This document shows positions 27,078 to 36,280 of a stretch of 64,000 bases of DNA, in pieces; position 1 is the first letter of the stretch, and the number at the start of each line of letters is the position of its first letter. Below the pieces are notes generated by a model. It ran no database searches. It saw nothing but the letters and a program-made list of their open reading frames with translations, and was not told the DNA's origin. This DNA comes from Halotia branconii CENA392 (lineage in GTDB: Bacteria; Cyanobacteriota; Cyanobacteriia; Cyanobacteriales; Nostocaceae), in contig NZ_CP124543.1 in assembly GCF_029953635.1 (NCBI RefSeq), forward strand, positions 2,335,455 to 2,399,454. Reading direction: 5' to 3'. Both the position numbers and the translations under genes were made by a program.

Positions 27078-28151
27078 ATGGCAAACGCACCGATAAAATT
27101 ACTCATAGCTGCCAGTGGTACTGGTGGACACTTGTTTCCGGCGATCGCACTGGCGCAAAAACTGCCAGACTATGAAATTGAATGGTTAGGCGTACCCAAT
27201 CGCCTAGAAACTCAACTTGTGCCCAAACAATATCCCTTGAATACTATTGCAGTTGAAGGGTTTCAGCAAGGGTTCGGATTTGCGTCTCTAAAGGTCTTGG
27301 GTAAACTCACTGGTTCGATTATAGAAGTCAGACGAATATTGCAGCAGGGAAAGTTTCAAGGAGTACTGACCACGGGTGGCTATATTGCCGGGCCAGCAGT
27401 CATTGCAGCCCGTTCTCTCGGCTTACCTGTAATTTTCCACGAATCTAATGCTTTGCCTGGAAAAGTCACTCGCTTTTTTGGTCCTTGGTGTACGGCGATG
27501 GCGCTAGGATTTGCAGAAGCTGCTCAATATTTGCCCCGTGCTAAAAATGTCTGTGTGGGTACTCCCGTTAGGTCACAATTTTTGGATCAAATTAGTCATG
27601 CATCGCTAGATTTAGCTATACCTGATAATGTTCCTTTAATTGTCGTTTTTGGTGGTAGTCAAGGCGCTGTAGCTGTCAATCAGTTAGTGCGTGAATCGGC
27701 TCCGGCTTGGTTTGATGCGGGTGCTTATGTAGTACATTTAACAGGCGATCGCGATCCTGATGCAGGTAGTCTCAAACACCCGCAATATCTAGAGTTACCC
27801 TTTTACGACAATATGGCGGTACTGTTACAACGAGCAGCGATCGCAATTAGTCGTTCTGGTGCTGGTAGTTTGACAGAATTGGCAGTTTGTGGAGTACCAG
27901 CAATATTAATTCCTTATCCTTTTGCTGCCGAAGATCATCAATCTTACAATGCCGATGTATTTACAAAAGCTGGTGCAGCATTGACGTTTAAGCAATCAGA
28001 ATTAACAGCTCAAAAGTTACAAAGCCAAGTATTAGATTTATTGCAATCACCAGCAGAATTAACCAAAATGGGGGAAAATGCTCAAGCGATCGCTGTTCCT
28101 GATAGTGCTGAAAAGTTAGCCTCTTTGGTGCGTGAAGTGGTGGAAACCTAA
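27078..28151 (+). CDS. murG: UDP-GlcNAc:lipid I transferase MurG
   Basis: This enzyme makes lipid II by adding GlcNAc to undecaprenyl-PP-MurNAc-pentapeptide at the inner membrane face. The N-terminal loop GTGGHLFPAIALA, the HESNALPGKVTR region, GGSQGA and SRSGAGSLTEL are all present. The length of 357 is normal. ATG at 27078 follows GGTAGAGG; a TTG one codon earlier is in frame. The last 30 nt of murG are part of the 80-bp repeat that flanks the downstream toxin-antitoxin module. Confidence 0.96.
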   Translation: MANAPIKLLIAASGTGGHLFPAIALAQKLPDYEIEWLGVPNRLETQLVPKQYPLNTIAVEGFQQGFGFASLKVLGKLTGSIIEVRRILQQGKFQGVLTTGGYIAGPAVIAARSLGLPVIFHESNALPGKVTRFFGPWCTAMALGFAEAAQYLPRAKNVCVGTPVRSQFLDQISHASLDLAIPDNVPLIVVFGGSQGAVAVNQLVRESAPAWFDAGAYVVHLTGDRDPDAGSLKHPQYLELPFYDNMAVLLQRAAIAISRSGAGSLTELAVCGVPAILIPYPFAAEDHQSYNADVFTKAGAALTFKQSELTAQKLQSQVLDLLQSPAELTKMGENAQAIAVPDSAEKLASLVREVVET

Positions 28152-28200
28152 AATGCGCGTTCTCTTCCTTCATGGTAATTTCCTGGCTAAATATCGCCAT
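28121..28200 (+). repeat. 80-bp direct repeat, left copy (murG end plus glycosyltransferase start)
   Basis: It matches 28922-29001 at 70 of 80 positions with no gaps. It includes the end of murG and a decayed copy of the first 16 codons of the glycosyltransferase. The mntA/hepT pair lies between the copies. Confidence 0.85.
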
Positions 28201-28233
28201 ATCGCTATTAAACGAATTAACGTTTTCTATTGA
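28153..28233 (+). pseudogene. relic of the glycosyltransferase 5' end
   Basis: The frame reads MRVLFLHGNFLAKYRH, almost the same as the start of the glycosyltransferase at 28954 (MRVLFLHSNFPAQYRH), and then stops after 26 residues. It is a truncated duplicate left of the toxin-antitoxin module. Confidence 0.8.
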
Positions 28234-28283
28234 AAGTGCCAGACTAGAGGTAGAAACTTGCCGCAATATTCAGGGATTAGGTT

Positions 28284-28574
28284 ATGGGAATTAAGGAATT
28301 ATTGCTACCATTTCGAGAAGAAATATTAAAAATTGCTGCTAAATATGGAGCATATAATGTGCGGGTATTTGGTTCAGTTGCTAGAGGAGAAGCAACACCC
28401 GATAGTGATGTAGATTTTTTGGTAGAACTTGAGCCAGGACGCAATTTGTTAGACCGTATTGCTTTAATCCAAGATTTGGAAGAGTTACTAAACCGTAAAA
28501 TCGATGTAGCAAAGCCTAATAATTTACATGAATTAATTAGAGAAAGAGTATTAAGTGAAGCTGTGACACTATGA
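28284..28574 (+). CDS. mntA: MNT-domain nucleotidyltransferase antitoxin (MntA)
   Basis: A 96-residue minimal nucleotidyltransferase with [21 protein letters not shown], the GSX10DXD motif, intact. In MntA/HepT modules this enzyme AMPylates and silences the HEPN toxin. Its stop overlaps the hepT start by 4 nt. The module sits between murG and a glycosyltransferase and is flanked by an imperfect 80-bp repeat, suggesting acquisition. Confidence 0.88.
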   Translation: MGIKELLLPFREEILKIAAKYGAYNVRVFGSVARGEATPDSDVDFLVELEPGRNLLDRIALIQDLEELLNRKIDVAKPNNLHELIRERVLSEAVTL

Positions 28575-28909
28575 GAGATGAAAGGCTTTATTTACTGGAT
28601 ATTGCGGAATGTATTGAAAGAATAGAAGAATACACCCGCGATGGTAAAGAAACTTTTATCCAAACAAAGATGATTCAAGATGCTGTGGTTAGAAATTTTG
28701 AGATTATTGGCGAAGCAGCTAAAAGAGTATCTCAGGATTTAAGACAAAGGTATCCTAATGTGCAATGGAAACGGATAGCTGGATTTAGAGATGTATTAAT
28801 TCACGACTATGTATGCGTAGATTATGATGATGTTTGGGGAATAGTTGAGCGTGATTTGCCAGATTTGAAAGCAAATATTCAAACGATTATGCAAGATTTA
28901 GGTATTTAA
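28571..28909 (+). CDS. hepT: HEPN-domain ribonuclease toxin (HepT, DUF86)
   Basis: A 112-residue all-helical HEPN protein with the RNase motif RX4HXY (RDVLIHDY, near residues 77-84) intact. Upstream helices include [13 protein letters not shown], diagnostic of DUF86/HepT. It is expected to cleave RNA until AMPylated by MntA. An isolated hepT would be toxic, so retention of both intact genes implies a working pair. Confidence 0.88.
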   Translation: MRDERLYLLDIAECIERIEEYTRDGKETFIQTKMIQDAVVRNFEIIGEAAKRVSQDLRQRYPNVQWKRIAGFRDVLIHDYVCVDYDDVWGIVERDLPDLKANIQTIMQDLGI

Positions 28910-28921
28910 TAAGCTGTTAAG

Positions 28922-29001
28922 CTCTTTGGTGCGTGAAGTGATGGAAAGCTAAAATGCGTGTTCTCTTTCTTCATTCTAATTTTCCGGCTCAGTATCGCCA
29001 T
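28922..29001 (+). repeat. 80-bp direct repeat, right copy
   Basis: It is the partner of 28121-28200 and covers the last 32 nt before the glycosyltransferase gene plus its first 16 codons. The fragment GTGCGTGAAGT just upstream is murG-tail sequence, showing that murG once ended directly before this gene. Confidence 0.85.
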
Positions 29002-30159
29002 GTTGCCCTCGCTTTAGCTCAAAATCCGAACAATCAGGTAGTTTTTGGCACTAAAAATAGAGATGTAAATTTACCAGGCGTATATAAAGTAATTTTTGAA
29101 CCCAGCCGGAATCCTCATCCTACAACCCATCATTATGTTCGACCATTGGAGAGTGCAGTTTTGCATGGACAAGCTGCATTTAAATTGGCTGAACAATTAA
29201 AAATAAAAGGCTTTGTACCTGATGTGATTTGTGGCCATTCTGGTTGGGGGCCAACTTTGTATATCAAAGATGCGTTTCCAGATACACCGTTGATTTGTTA
29301 TTTTGAATGGTTTTATCATGCTCTGGGTTCAGATGCAGATTTTGATCCTACAGACCCTTTAAATGTTGATGATATAGCCCGGATTAGGACAAAAAATGCA
29401 CCTATATTAATTGATTTATACACCTGCGATCGCGGTTTATCACCGACTAATTGGCAAAGAGCGCAATTTCCCTCAGAATTTCATCAAAAAATCTCTGTTC
29501 TGCATGATGGAGTAGATACAGACTACTTTAAACCGCAGCCAGGAGCTAAATTAGTATTGCCTAATCTGGACTTGTCTGGTGTAGATGAAATTGTCACTTA
29601 TGTAGCACGGGGAATGGAACCTTACCGTGGTTTTCCCCAGTTTATCGAAACTCTTGCTTATGTGCAGGAGCGGCGACCAAATTGTCATGTAGTGATTGTC
29701 GGGTCAGAAAGAGTTTGCTACGGTAAATCTTTACCAAACAATCTTACTTACAAAGACTTGATGTTGAAAAAAGTCCCGCTTGATTTATCACGGGTTCACT
29801 TTACTGGTTCTTTGCCTTATGGCCAGTATTTGCAAGTCATTCAAGCATCATCGGTACATGTTTATTTAACCAGACCGTTTGTACTTTCTTGGTCGATGAT
29901 TGAAGCTATGGCTACGGGCTGCTTAGTGCTTGGTTCTGACACAGCGCCTGTGACTGAAGTCATTGAAGATGGGAAAAATGGTCTACTAGTCGATTTCTTC
30001 TCCCCCCGAAAGATTGCAGACCGCATTGATGAAGTCTTCAATCATCCGACACGCATGACAGAAATTCGCGCCAATGCTCGGAAAACAGCGTTAGAGCGCT
30101 ACTCTTTAGCCAATTTACTACCGCAGCACCTCCAACTCATCAAAGATATTGCCTCTTAG
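28954..30159 (+). CDS. GT4 family glycosyltransferase
   Basis: A 401-residue GT-B fold enzyme with N-terminal MRVLFLHSNFPAQYRH, a central donor-domain start (VTYVARGMEPYRGFPQFIE) and the GT4 signature SWSMIEAMATGCLVLGSDTAPVTEVI (E-x7-E). Substrate is unknown. It was probably co-transcribed with murG before the toxin-antitoxin insertion, which suggests an envelope role. A 33-bp palindrome follows the stop. Confidence 0.9.
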   Translation: MRVLFLHSNFPAQYRHVALALAQNPNNQVVFGTKNRDVNLPGVYKVIFEPSRNPHPTTHHYVRPLESAVLHGQAAFKLAEQLKIKGFVPDVICGHSGWGPTLYIKDAFPDTPLICYFEWFYHALGSDADFDPTDPLNVDDIARIRTKNAPILIDLYTCDRGLSPTNWQRAQFPSEFHQKISVLHDGVDTDYFKPQPGAKLVLPNLDLSGVDEIVTYVARGMEPYRGFPQFIETLAYVQERRPNCHVVIVGSERVCYGKSLPNNLTYKDLMLKKVPLDLSRVHFTGSLPYGQYLQVIQASSVHVYLTRPFVLSWSMIEAMATGCLVLGSDTAPVTEVIEDGKNGLLVDFFSPRKIADRIDEVFNHPTRMTEIRANARKTALERYSLANLLPQHLQLIKDIAS

Positions 30160-30163
30160 CCCC

Positions 30164-30196
30164 AGATCCCCGACTTCTTGAAGAAGTCGGGGATCT
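30164..30196. terminator. perfect 33-nt palindrome
   Basis: AGATCCCCGACTTCTT and its exact complement are separated by one base (30180). It lies 5 nt after the glycosyltransferase stop and can act as a terminator; similar CCCCGACTTCTT palindromes are dispersed in cyanobacterial genomes. Confidence 0.6.
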
Positions 30197-30216
30197 CGCA
30201 ACCCCGAAATTCCCGG

Positions 30217-30498
30217 TTATTGCATTAGAATCTGACGGCTTAAAATACTCATTACCTCACCTGGGTTGGCAGTAGGTAGCAGTGGACTCCAGTCCCCGGT
30301 GTTGGCGTAACCGATTACTTGCAAATAGTGAATTGTACTAGTAACGGCTTTGGCAGAACCAATTAGTAGATGCTTAATCGGTTCTCTCTGAGGAAATGGC
30401 TTAACAGTTGATTGATTGCAGGTGGGTGTATCTAAGTCTTCGCTAGGCAGGTACTGTTCTAATTGTGACTGGGCGGACTTTTGTAATTGTGCCATCAT
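30217..30498 (-). CDS. hypothetical protein
   Basis: The protein has 93 residues from ATG at 30498 (MMAQLQKSAQSQLEQYL); an upstream in-frame start at 30543 would add 15. It has no signal peptide or recognised domain. The C-terminal half (HLLIGSAKAVTSTIHYLQVIGYAN, WSPLLPT) is more ordered and looks conserved. A HIP1-rich leader lies upstream. Confidence 0.55.
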   Translation of the reverse strand: MMAQLQKSAQSQLEQYLPSEDLDTPTCNQSTVKPFPQREPIKHLLIGSAKAVTSTIHYLQVIGYANTGDWSPLLPTANPGEVMSILSRQILMQ

Positions 30499-30599
30499 TG
30501 TATTTGTACTCCGATATTGGGGTTTAGATAAGGGCGATCGCACACTTCTTCGCGGGACGAGGCGATCGCCTTTATCATGTTTTTATATTAAAGTATAAT

Positions 30600-31099
30600 T
30601 TTATACTTGTCAACTATAAAGGCGAAAATTATTATTAATAATTAACCAGTTTTAGCAGAAATCAACTAAGCGTAATTAGAGTAATATGAACCATACAAAT
30701 TTACAAAATTACCCTTATTTTTTGCGACTATGGCATTAATTTTGATGGGCTAATACATTCACAAACTATTTAATGATGCAGCTAATAAAGAAGAGTCATG
30801 CTTATAATTTATCTACCAAATAGATTGTAGAAGACGTAATTAATCGCGTCTTCAAATATCAATACTCCTTAAGAGAACTCCAAAAAATATCCAATTTTTC
30901 TTACTCCCCCTGCCTCTCTTCTTCCCCTGCTCCCCCTGCTTGCCTCAACAGATCAGTTTGTTAACCGAACAGTATTGCCCCTTTTCCTCTTCATTGACCG
31001 CATATCTACGCAAGGTTGCAAAATGATAAGCCCGATAGTCAGCGCAAAAACTAGTGTATATACTTAAAAATAGATATTTTATATTTATTTGGGCGGATT
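30600..31099. other. intergenic region with pyrimidine-rich repeat
   Basis: About 500 bp of AT-rich DNA, with a CCCCTGC-type tract at 30902-30950 that is the complement of the GGAGCAG repeat family. No gene is seen. The promoter of the TPR-protease gene is probably near 31060-31090. Confidence 0.5.
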
Positions 31100-31422
31100 G
31101 TGAGAAACCCTAAACTAATTGCTTTATTTTTAAGCTTATCTCTAGCAATAACACCGCAATTGGCATCTGCACAAACTACTATTGAACAGCTATTTCAACA
31201 AGGCAATGCAGCCCAAGATGCGGGGAAATACCCACAAGCTGAAGCAATTTGGCTTAGAGTCTTGCAAATAAACCCTAAAGATGCTAATGCTTACTACAAT
31301 CTGGGTCGGGCGCTATATGACCAGAAGAAATTGGATCAAGCAGTAGCCACATTGCAAAAAGCGATCCAACTCAACCCCAAATATGTAGATGCTTACATTG
31401 GTCTGGGGATTGTACTATCTGA

Positions 31423-32560
31423 TACCAATTCACTAAAAGTATGATACAGATAAATTAGGAATAAATATGAACGGGTAAAAATGGTTGGAGTCACCAAAGT
31501 CGAAATAAAAGAATCAGTCCAACAGTTGCATGAACTGCTCGTCAAACAGAAAACAGCATCAAGCCGTGAACGAGTTCAAGCTTTGTATTTACTGAAAATG
31601 GGGCAAGTAAGAACGGTACAGGATGCAGCTTTTGTCGTAGGCAGAGAAAGAGTGACAGTGCAAAGATGGTTAAAAACATATACAGAGTCGGGAATAAACG
31701 GTCTATTGTCAACAAAAAAAAGTCCAGGGCGACCGCCAATTATTGATGGTTCGACCAAAGAACAACTTTTAAAAGAACTTGAACAGCCATTTGGATTTAA
31801 AAGCTATGAAGAAATCCGAACATGGTTGAAAGCGGTTCAAGGTGTGAGAGCGTCGTATAAAGTAGTACATGATACAGTACGCTATCGAATGAAAGCGAAG
31901 TTAAAAGTACCAAGAGCAGTAGGGATAAAACACAATGAAGAAGCAGAATTAGAATTTAAAAAAAACTGCCACAATACCTAGAAGTTATAAAAAAACACGT
32001 CATAGAGCCAAAAGATAAACATAAAGAAATTAGATACTGGTGTGGTGATGAAAGCCGTGTAGGATTAAAAACAGAATTAGGAAGACTGATCACGCTTTGT
32101 GGCATTAAACCTATTGGCATCATGCAATGGAAACGAGAAAATTTCTATTTATATGGTTTAGTAGAGCCGTTAACTGGTGAGTATTATATTTGGGAATTCT
32201 CTCATCTCAACACAGCTTGCTTCAATATCTTTTTAGAACAGTTTGCAGCTACGTATCCGGAAGATATACACATACTTCAATTAGACAATGGTGCTTTTCA
32301 TTTAAGCCAGACTCTTAAAATTCCAGAAAATATTATTTTATTATTTCAACCTCCACATACTCCCCAAGTCAATCCCATTGAACGTTTATGGGAAGAAGTA
32401 AAAAGGAATTTAAGTTGGGAATGCTTTGCTAATTTGGACGAGTTAAGAACAGTTATTTGGCAACGTCTTGAGGAATTAAACACATCAATTGTTGCGAATA
32501 TTACAGGTTGGGGTTTTATTCTGGATGCTTTATTTGTATCAGGCTTTTCGTGAAATGGTA
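31423..32560 (+). mobile_element. IS630-like insertion sequence
   Basis: A 1138-bp element with inverted ends: TACCAATTCACTAAAAG at the left and TACCATTTCACGAAAAG read inward from the right. It encodes a two-frame transposase. Flanking TGA (31420-31422 and 32561-32563) behaves as a 3-bp duplication, since only that excision restores the host frame. The TA duplication usual for IS630 (element 31425-32558) would leave a frameshift. Confidence 0.85.
31481..32553 (+). CDS. IS630-like transposase made by -1 frameshifting
   Basis: Frame A (31481-31981) has an HTH region (RTVQDAAFVVGRERVTVQRWLKTY) and ends early. Frame B is open through the DDE core: YWCGDESRVG, ILQLDNGAFH and HTPQVNPIERLWEEVK. The frames meet at A-AAA-AAC (31960-31966), a canonical -1 slippery heptamer. 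Slippage gives one protein of about 357 residues continuing KLPQYLEVIKKHV. The element therefore looks potentially active. Confidence 0.85.
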
Positions 32561-32576
32561 TGACCAGGGGAAACTA

Positions 32577-33210
32577 GAACAAGCGATCGCAAATTACGAA
32601 AAAGCGATCCAACTCAACCCCAAATATGCTAATGCTTACTACAATCTGGGCATTGCGCTGTTTGACCAGAAGAAACTGGATGAAGCAGTAGCCGCATACC
32701 AAAAAGCGATCCAACTCAACCCCAAAGATGCCATTGCTTACAACAATCTGGGCAATGCGCTGTCTGACCAGAAGAAACTGGATGAAGCAGTAGCCGCATA
32801 CCAAAAAGCGATCCAACTCAACCCCAAATATGCCATTGCTTACTACAATCTGGGCATTGCGCTGTTTGACCAGAAGAAACTGGATGAAGCAGTAGCCGCA
32901 TACCAAAAAGCGATCCAACTCAACCCCAAAGATGCAGATGCTTACGTTGGTCTGGGGAATGCGCTGTTTGACCAGAAGAAACTGGATCAAGCAGTAGCCG
33001 CATACCAAAAAGCGATCCAACTCAACCCCAAAGGTGACTATGCTTACAACAATCTGGGCAATGCGCTGGGAGAGCAAGGGAAACTAGAACAAGCGATCGC
33101 CAACTACCAAAAAGCCATCCAACTCAACCCCAACAATGCTTATGCTTACAACAATCTGGGGAATGCGCTACGTGACCAGAAGAAACTAGAACCAGCGATC
33201 GCCAACTACC
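32577..33210 (+). repeat. tandem 102-bp TPR-coding repeats
   Basis: About six consecutive units of 102 bp each encode one 34-residue TPR. The stretch coding [14 protein letters not shown] recurs almost without silent changes, so the units were recently amplified or homogenised. Confidence 0.8.
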
Positions 33211-34348
33211 AAAAAGCTCTTAGCCTACCAGATGATAAAACTGGAACTCCCACAACTGCTCATACGTTGGCTCATAATAATTTAGGATTTGCTTTACAAC
33301 AGCAAGGGAAGCTAACAGAAGCGATCGCAGAGTTTAAATTAGCAATTGCCTTAGACAAAAATTATGTAACAGCCCAAAACAATCTCAAAGAAGCAGAACG
33401 ATTGTTAGCATTGCGACGCAATCCACCCTTACCAATAGTAGACGATCGCCAATGGTTGCCTAGTGCCAAAGATGAACCATTAGTTGGGGTCTTGCGTTCT
33501 GTGGTGCGGATTGTTGCCGAAATTCCTACTGGCAATAATATTGGTGCTGGTTGGGTAGTCAAACGTGAGGGAAACACAGCTTGGATTCTCACTAATCGTC
33601 ATGTAATTACAGATACTCAAGGCATAAACCGTCCTAGTGAAAAAATTGAGTTGGAATTTTACAGTCAACCACCTCCTGGTAAATTTCCCCCTCGATACAA
33701 AGCCAAAATTGTTCAAATCACCAATGTCAACGATCCCTTAGATTTAGCTTTACTCGAAGTCACAGGTATCCCAGAAGATATCCAGGCATTAACAATGTCT
33801 TCTGGAAGTGTGCGGCGTACTGCTGAAGTAATTGTTGTCGGTCATCCCAGCAATGGCGCTGACTGGACTACCGAATCCGGCAGAGTTAGCAATGTCATAT
33901 CCCAAGAAAACAAACTGCAAATTACAGCCACCCTTGCAGAAGGCAACTCTGGGGGGCCAGTAATAGATACCGAGAAAAATCAAGTTGTCGGTCTTATGGT
34001 GCAGATTACTGACTCTAATCCACAACGAGAAGATGCTGCCAAAACTACGTCTCAACCTTCAACCCCAGCTACAGGTGGCTTTGGTTTTGCTTACAGCATG
34101 AATGCAGTGACTAAAAAACTTCGTCAATGGGGAATACCCTAACATCTTTGTCTGAAACTTTATAAATGACCAATAACAATTACAACTATGAAATATCAAC
34201 TTCTATTCACAAGTTTGTTTGTTTTTAGCCTTAGCACTCTTCCAGTTCAAGCTTGTCCCATTGGCAACCCCCAATCAACTAACTATATCCGCCGTGATAA
34301 TAACCGCTGTGAAGGTATTGAACCAAGAGATGTAGTAGGCGGTATTAA

Positions 34349-35738
34349 CCCTCTTTTATCACTCTCGACAAAGTATAATTAGGAGCGATCGCAAAAACAC
34401 CAGACAGAGAGTATGGTTGAGCCTCGCCGAAGCGCACCCACAGTAAAATTTGTGGACGAATACTGCCATTTGTATCAAAACCTCTTTCCAGAAGTTAGAA
34501 GCTTTGAAGCTTTTAAGTACCTACACATGGGATGTGTTTCTGATATAAAACGTAAAACTTTACCGGAAATAGCGAAAATTGTAGGGCTAGATAATCATCA
34601 AGCATTACACCATTTTTTAACAGAATCACCCTGGGATGTACAAGAATTAAGGAGGCAAAGGTTAGAATTAATATTATATATACTTCAAGGTCGCCCAATC
34701 ATACTAATAATTGATGAGACAGGGGATAAGAAAAAAGGAAATACGACTGATTATGTGAAACGACAGTACATTGGAAATTTAGGTAAAACAGATAACGGTA
34801 TTGTGGCGGTTACAGCATATGCAGTCTTATCTGGAATGACGTTTCCTCTAATATTTGAAGTATATAAACCGAGGGAAAGACTACAACCAGGAGAGAAATA
34901 TTTAACCAAACCCGAAATCGCCGGGATAATGATAAGAAAATTGCGGTCGATGGGGTTTAGATTCAATCTGGTGCTGGCGGATAGTTTATATGGTGAAAGT
35001 AGTAAAAGTTTTTTAAGCGTACTAAATGAATTAAATCTTAATTTTATTGTAGCGATTCGCTCAAACCATAGAGCATGGGGAATTACAGACTCAAAAGTAA
35101 AATACTCAGATTGGCAAAGATTCAAGCGTGTTTTCTCGGATTTAAGTTCAGAGAATAGATATATTAGAGAGATAATATGTGGCAAAAAATCGGAAGTAAG
35201 GTATTGGCAAATAACAACGGATATTGAAGTTCTTCCAAAAAACACGACTTGGTATGTCATGAGTAAATATCCAGAGATTACTCCAAGAGATGTGGGCAAT
35301 TTTTATGGTTTAAGAACTTGGGTAGAATATGGTTTAAAACAAAGTAAAAATGAATTAGGATGGGCAGATTTTCGCCTAACTCATTATTCACAAATAGAGA
35401 AGTGGTGGGAAATTGTTTTTAGTGCCTATCTGTTGGTTAGTCTTCATTCCGAACAACTGCTAAAATTACCACCACAATCTGAATCTAGATTTTCATCACA
35501 TCCTGGGTGGAATCAAGGCAATGGTTGGAATAGTATTCTGAATAACCTCCGTTTGATACTTCAGCCATTTACATTATTTAACTTAATTAAACCTTGGTTA
35601 GCGGTCTTTACAGTCCCTAAGCTATCTGAGGGATTTTTTCAACTTCAAATGATTGTTAATAATCTGACTTGCTCAATTTTTCAAAACTTCAATATCTCTT
35701 ATTTCTATTTTTCCTCTGCCTAGAGTGACAAAAGAGGG
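34349..35738 (+). mobile_element. IS701-family insertion sequence
   Basis: A 1390-bp element with terminal inverted repeats (CCCTCTTTTATCACTCT at the left, CCCTCTTTTGTCACTCT inward from the right). It is flanked by TTAA at 34345-34348 and 35739-35742, which fits the YTAR 4-bp target duplication of IS701. A related 174-bp non-coding derivative lies at 60897-61070. Confidence 0.9.
34413..35723 (+). CDS. IS701 family transposase
   Basis: A 436-residue DDE transposase. IIDETGDKKKG carries the first catalytic Asp, VLADSLYGE the second, and LRTWVEYGLKQSKNELGWADFR the Glu region, typical of IS701 (IS4-like) enzymes. The frame is intact, so the copy may be functional. Confidence 0.92.
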   Translation: MVEPRRSAPTVKFVDEYCHLYQNLFPEVRSFEAFKYLHMGCVSDIKRKTLPEIAKIVGLDNHQALHHFLTESPWDVQELRRQRLELILYILQGRPIILIIDETGDKKKGNTTDYVKRQYIGNLGKTDNGIVAVTAYAVLSGMTFPLIFEVYKPRERLQPGEKYLTKPEIAGIMIRKLRSMGFRFNLVLADSLYGESSKSFLSVLNELNLNFIVAIRSNHRAWGITDSKVKYSDWQRFKRVFSDLSSENRYIREIICGKKSEVRYWQITTDIEVLPKNTTWYVMSKYPEITPRDVGNFYGLRTWVEYGLKQSKNELGWADFRLTHYSQIEKWWEIVFSAYLLVSLHSEQLLKLPPQSESRFSSHPGWNQGNGWNSILNNLRLILQPFTLFNLIKPWLAVFTVPKLSEGFFQLQMIVNNLTCSIFQNFNISYFYFSSA

Positions 35739-36280
35739 TTAACTTGATTTCTATTGTCACTCGTGGCATTATCAACTATCCCAACTTGCTGACTTTGCAA
35801 ATTCCCCGGTTAGGTAACACTGCCCCAGAGGTCAAAATACAATCTTTGAGCAAAAATTATCTTTTAGATAACCTGGCTTTGCAAACAAGTCAAAGTCGTT
35901 TTATCTTTCCCTTAAAACCTAGTATTTTAAATAAAGCCGCAGTTCCCCCTAGTAGTCTACGCGCGATCGCTTCGGTTAATTCAGTTTATCTACCCGTGAC
36001 TATTGGGCAACCCTCTGGGCAATATGAGTTTGTGTTTTATACTTCTCGTCGGGCAAAATTTCCCGTTTTTGAAGTTTTGCATAATGGCAAAGTTATCTAC
36101 AAAAATTCTCGGAGGAATGCCCAAAATGGTGAAGTAGTATTTACTTGGAATGGACGCAAAGCCCCTGCTGGTCGCTATCAAGTTCATCTGATAGCCGAAC
36201 AAGAACGCATTGGCAGACCACCCGATAAATTTGAACGGCGTTATGATTTTGAACACAACCCCAACTGGCTAATATAGATA

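Larger units (their letters stand above)
31100..34142 (+). pseudogene. secreted TPR-trypsin-like protease gene split by an insertion sequence
   Basis: The 5' part (31100-31422; GTG start) encodes a signal peptide ([20 protein letters not shown]) and the first TPRs. The 3' part (32561-34142) encodes further TPRs and a trypsin-like domain with the catalytic triad visible: TNRHV, NDPLDLALL and EGNSGGPV. Removing 31423-32560 and one TGA copy restores one frame of 634 codons and a seamless TPR (VLSD-QGKLEQAIANY). Several TPR units are nearly identical at DNA level. Likely an exported or periplasmic protease before disruption; the 3' ORF now opens inside the element at 32508. Confidence 0.85.
34188..36277 (+). 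pseudogene. small secreted protein gene split by an IS701-type element
   Basis: The 5' part (34188-34348) encodes a signal peptide (LLFTSLFVFSLSTLPVQA) and CPIGNPQSTNYIRRDNNRC. The 3' part (35743-36277) continues LISIVTRGIINYP to RRYDFEHNPNWLI. Removing 34349-35742 (element plus one TTAA) restores a 231-residue frame exactly. The C-terminal region has a beta-sandwich look (YEFVFYTSRRAKFPVFEVLHNGKVIYK, VFTWNGRKAPAGRYQ). The function is not recognised. It lies between the TPR-protease gene and the membrane-protein gene, probably as part of one operon. Confidence 0.85.

Noticed and set aside
28173..28306. Short plus-strand frame MVISWLNIAISLLNELTF... before mntA
   Set aside because: It overlaps the relic and the mntA start, has no good ribosome site and no recognised family.
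31425..32558. Alternative IS630 borders with TA duplication
   Set aside because: It is possible on family grounds, but excision at TA leaves the host gene out of frame, while the TGA borders restore it.
32574..33077. 167-residue minus-strand ORF with repeated [18 protein letters not shown] units
   Set aside because: It is the exact antisense of the TPR repeats; its periodicity comes from the 102-bp DNA repeats.
32577..33210. Repeat array that could be mistaken for CRISPR
   Set aside because: Units are 102 bp, contiguous, coding and without spacers; they encode TPRs.
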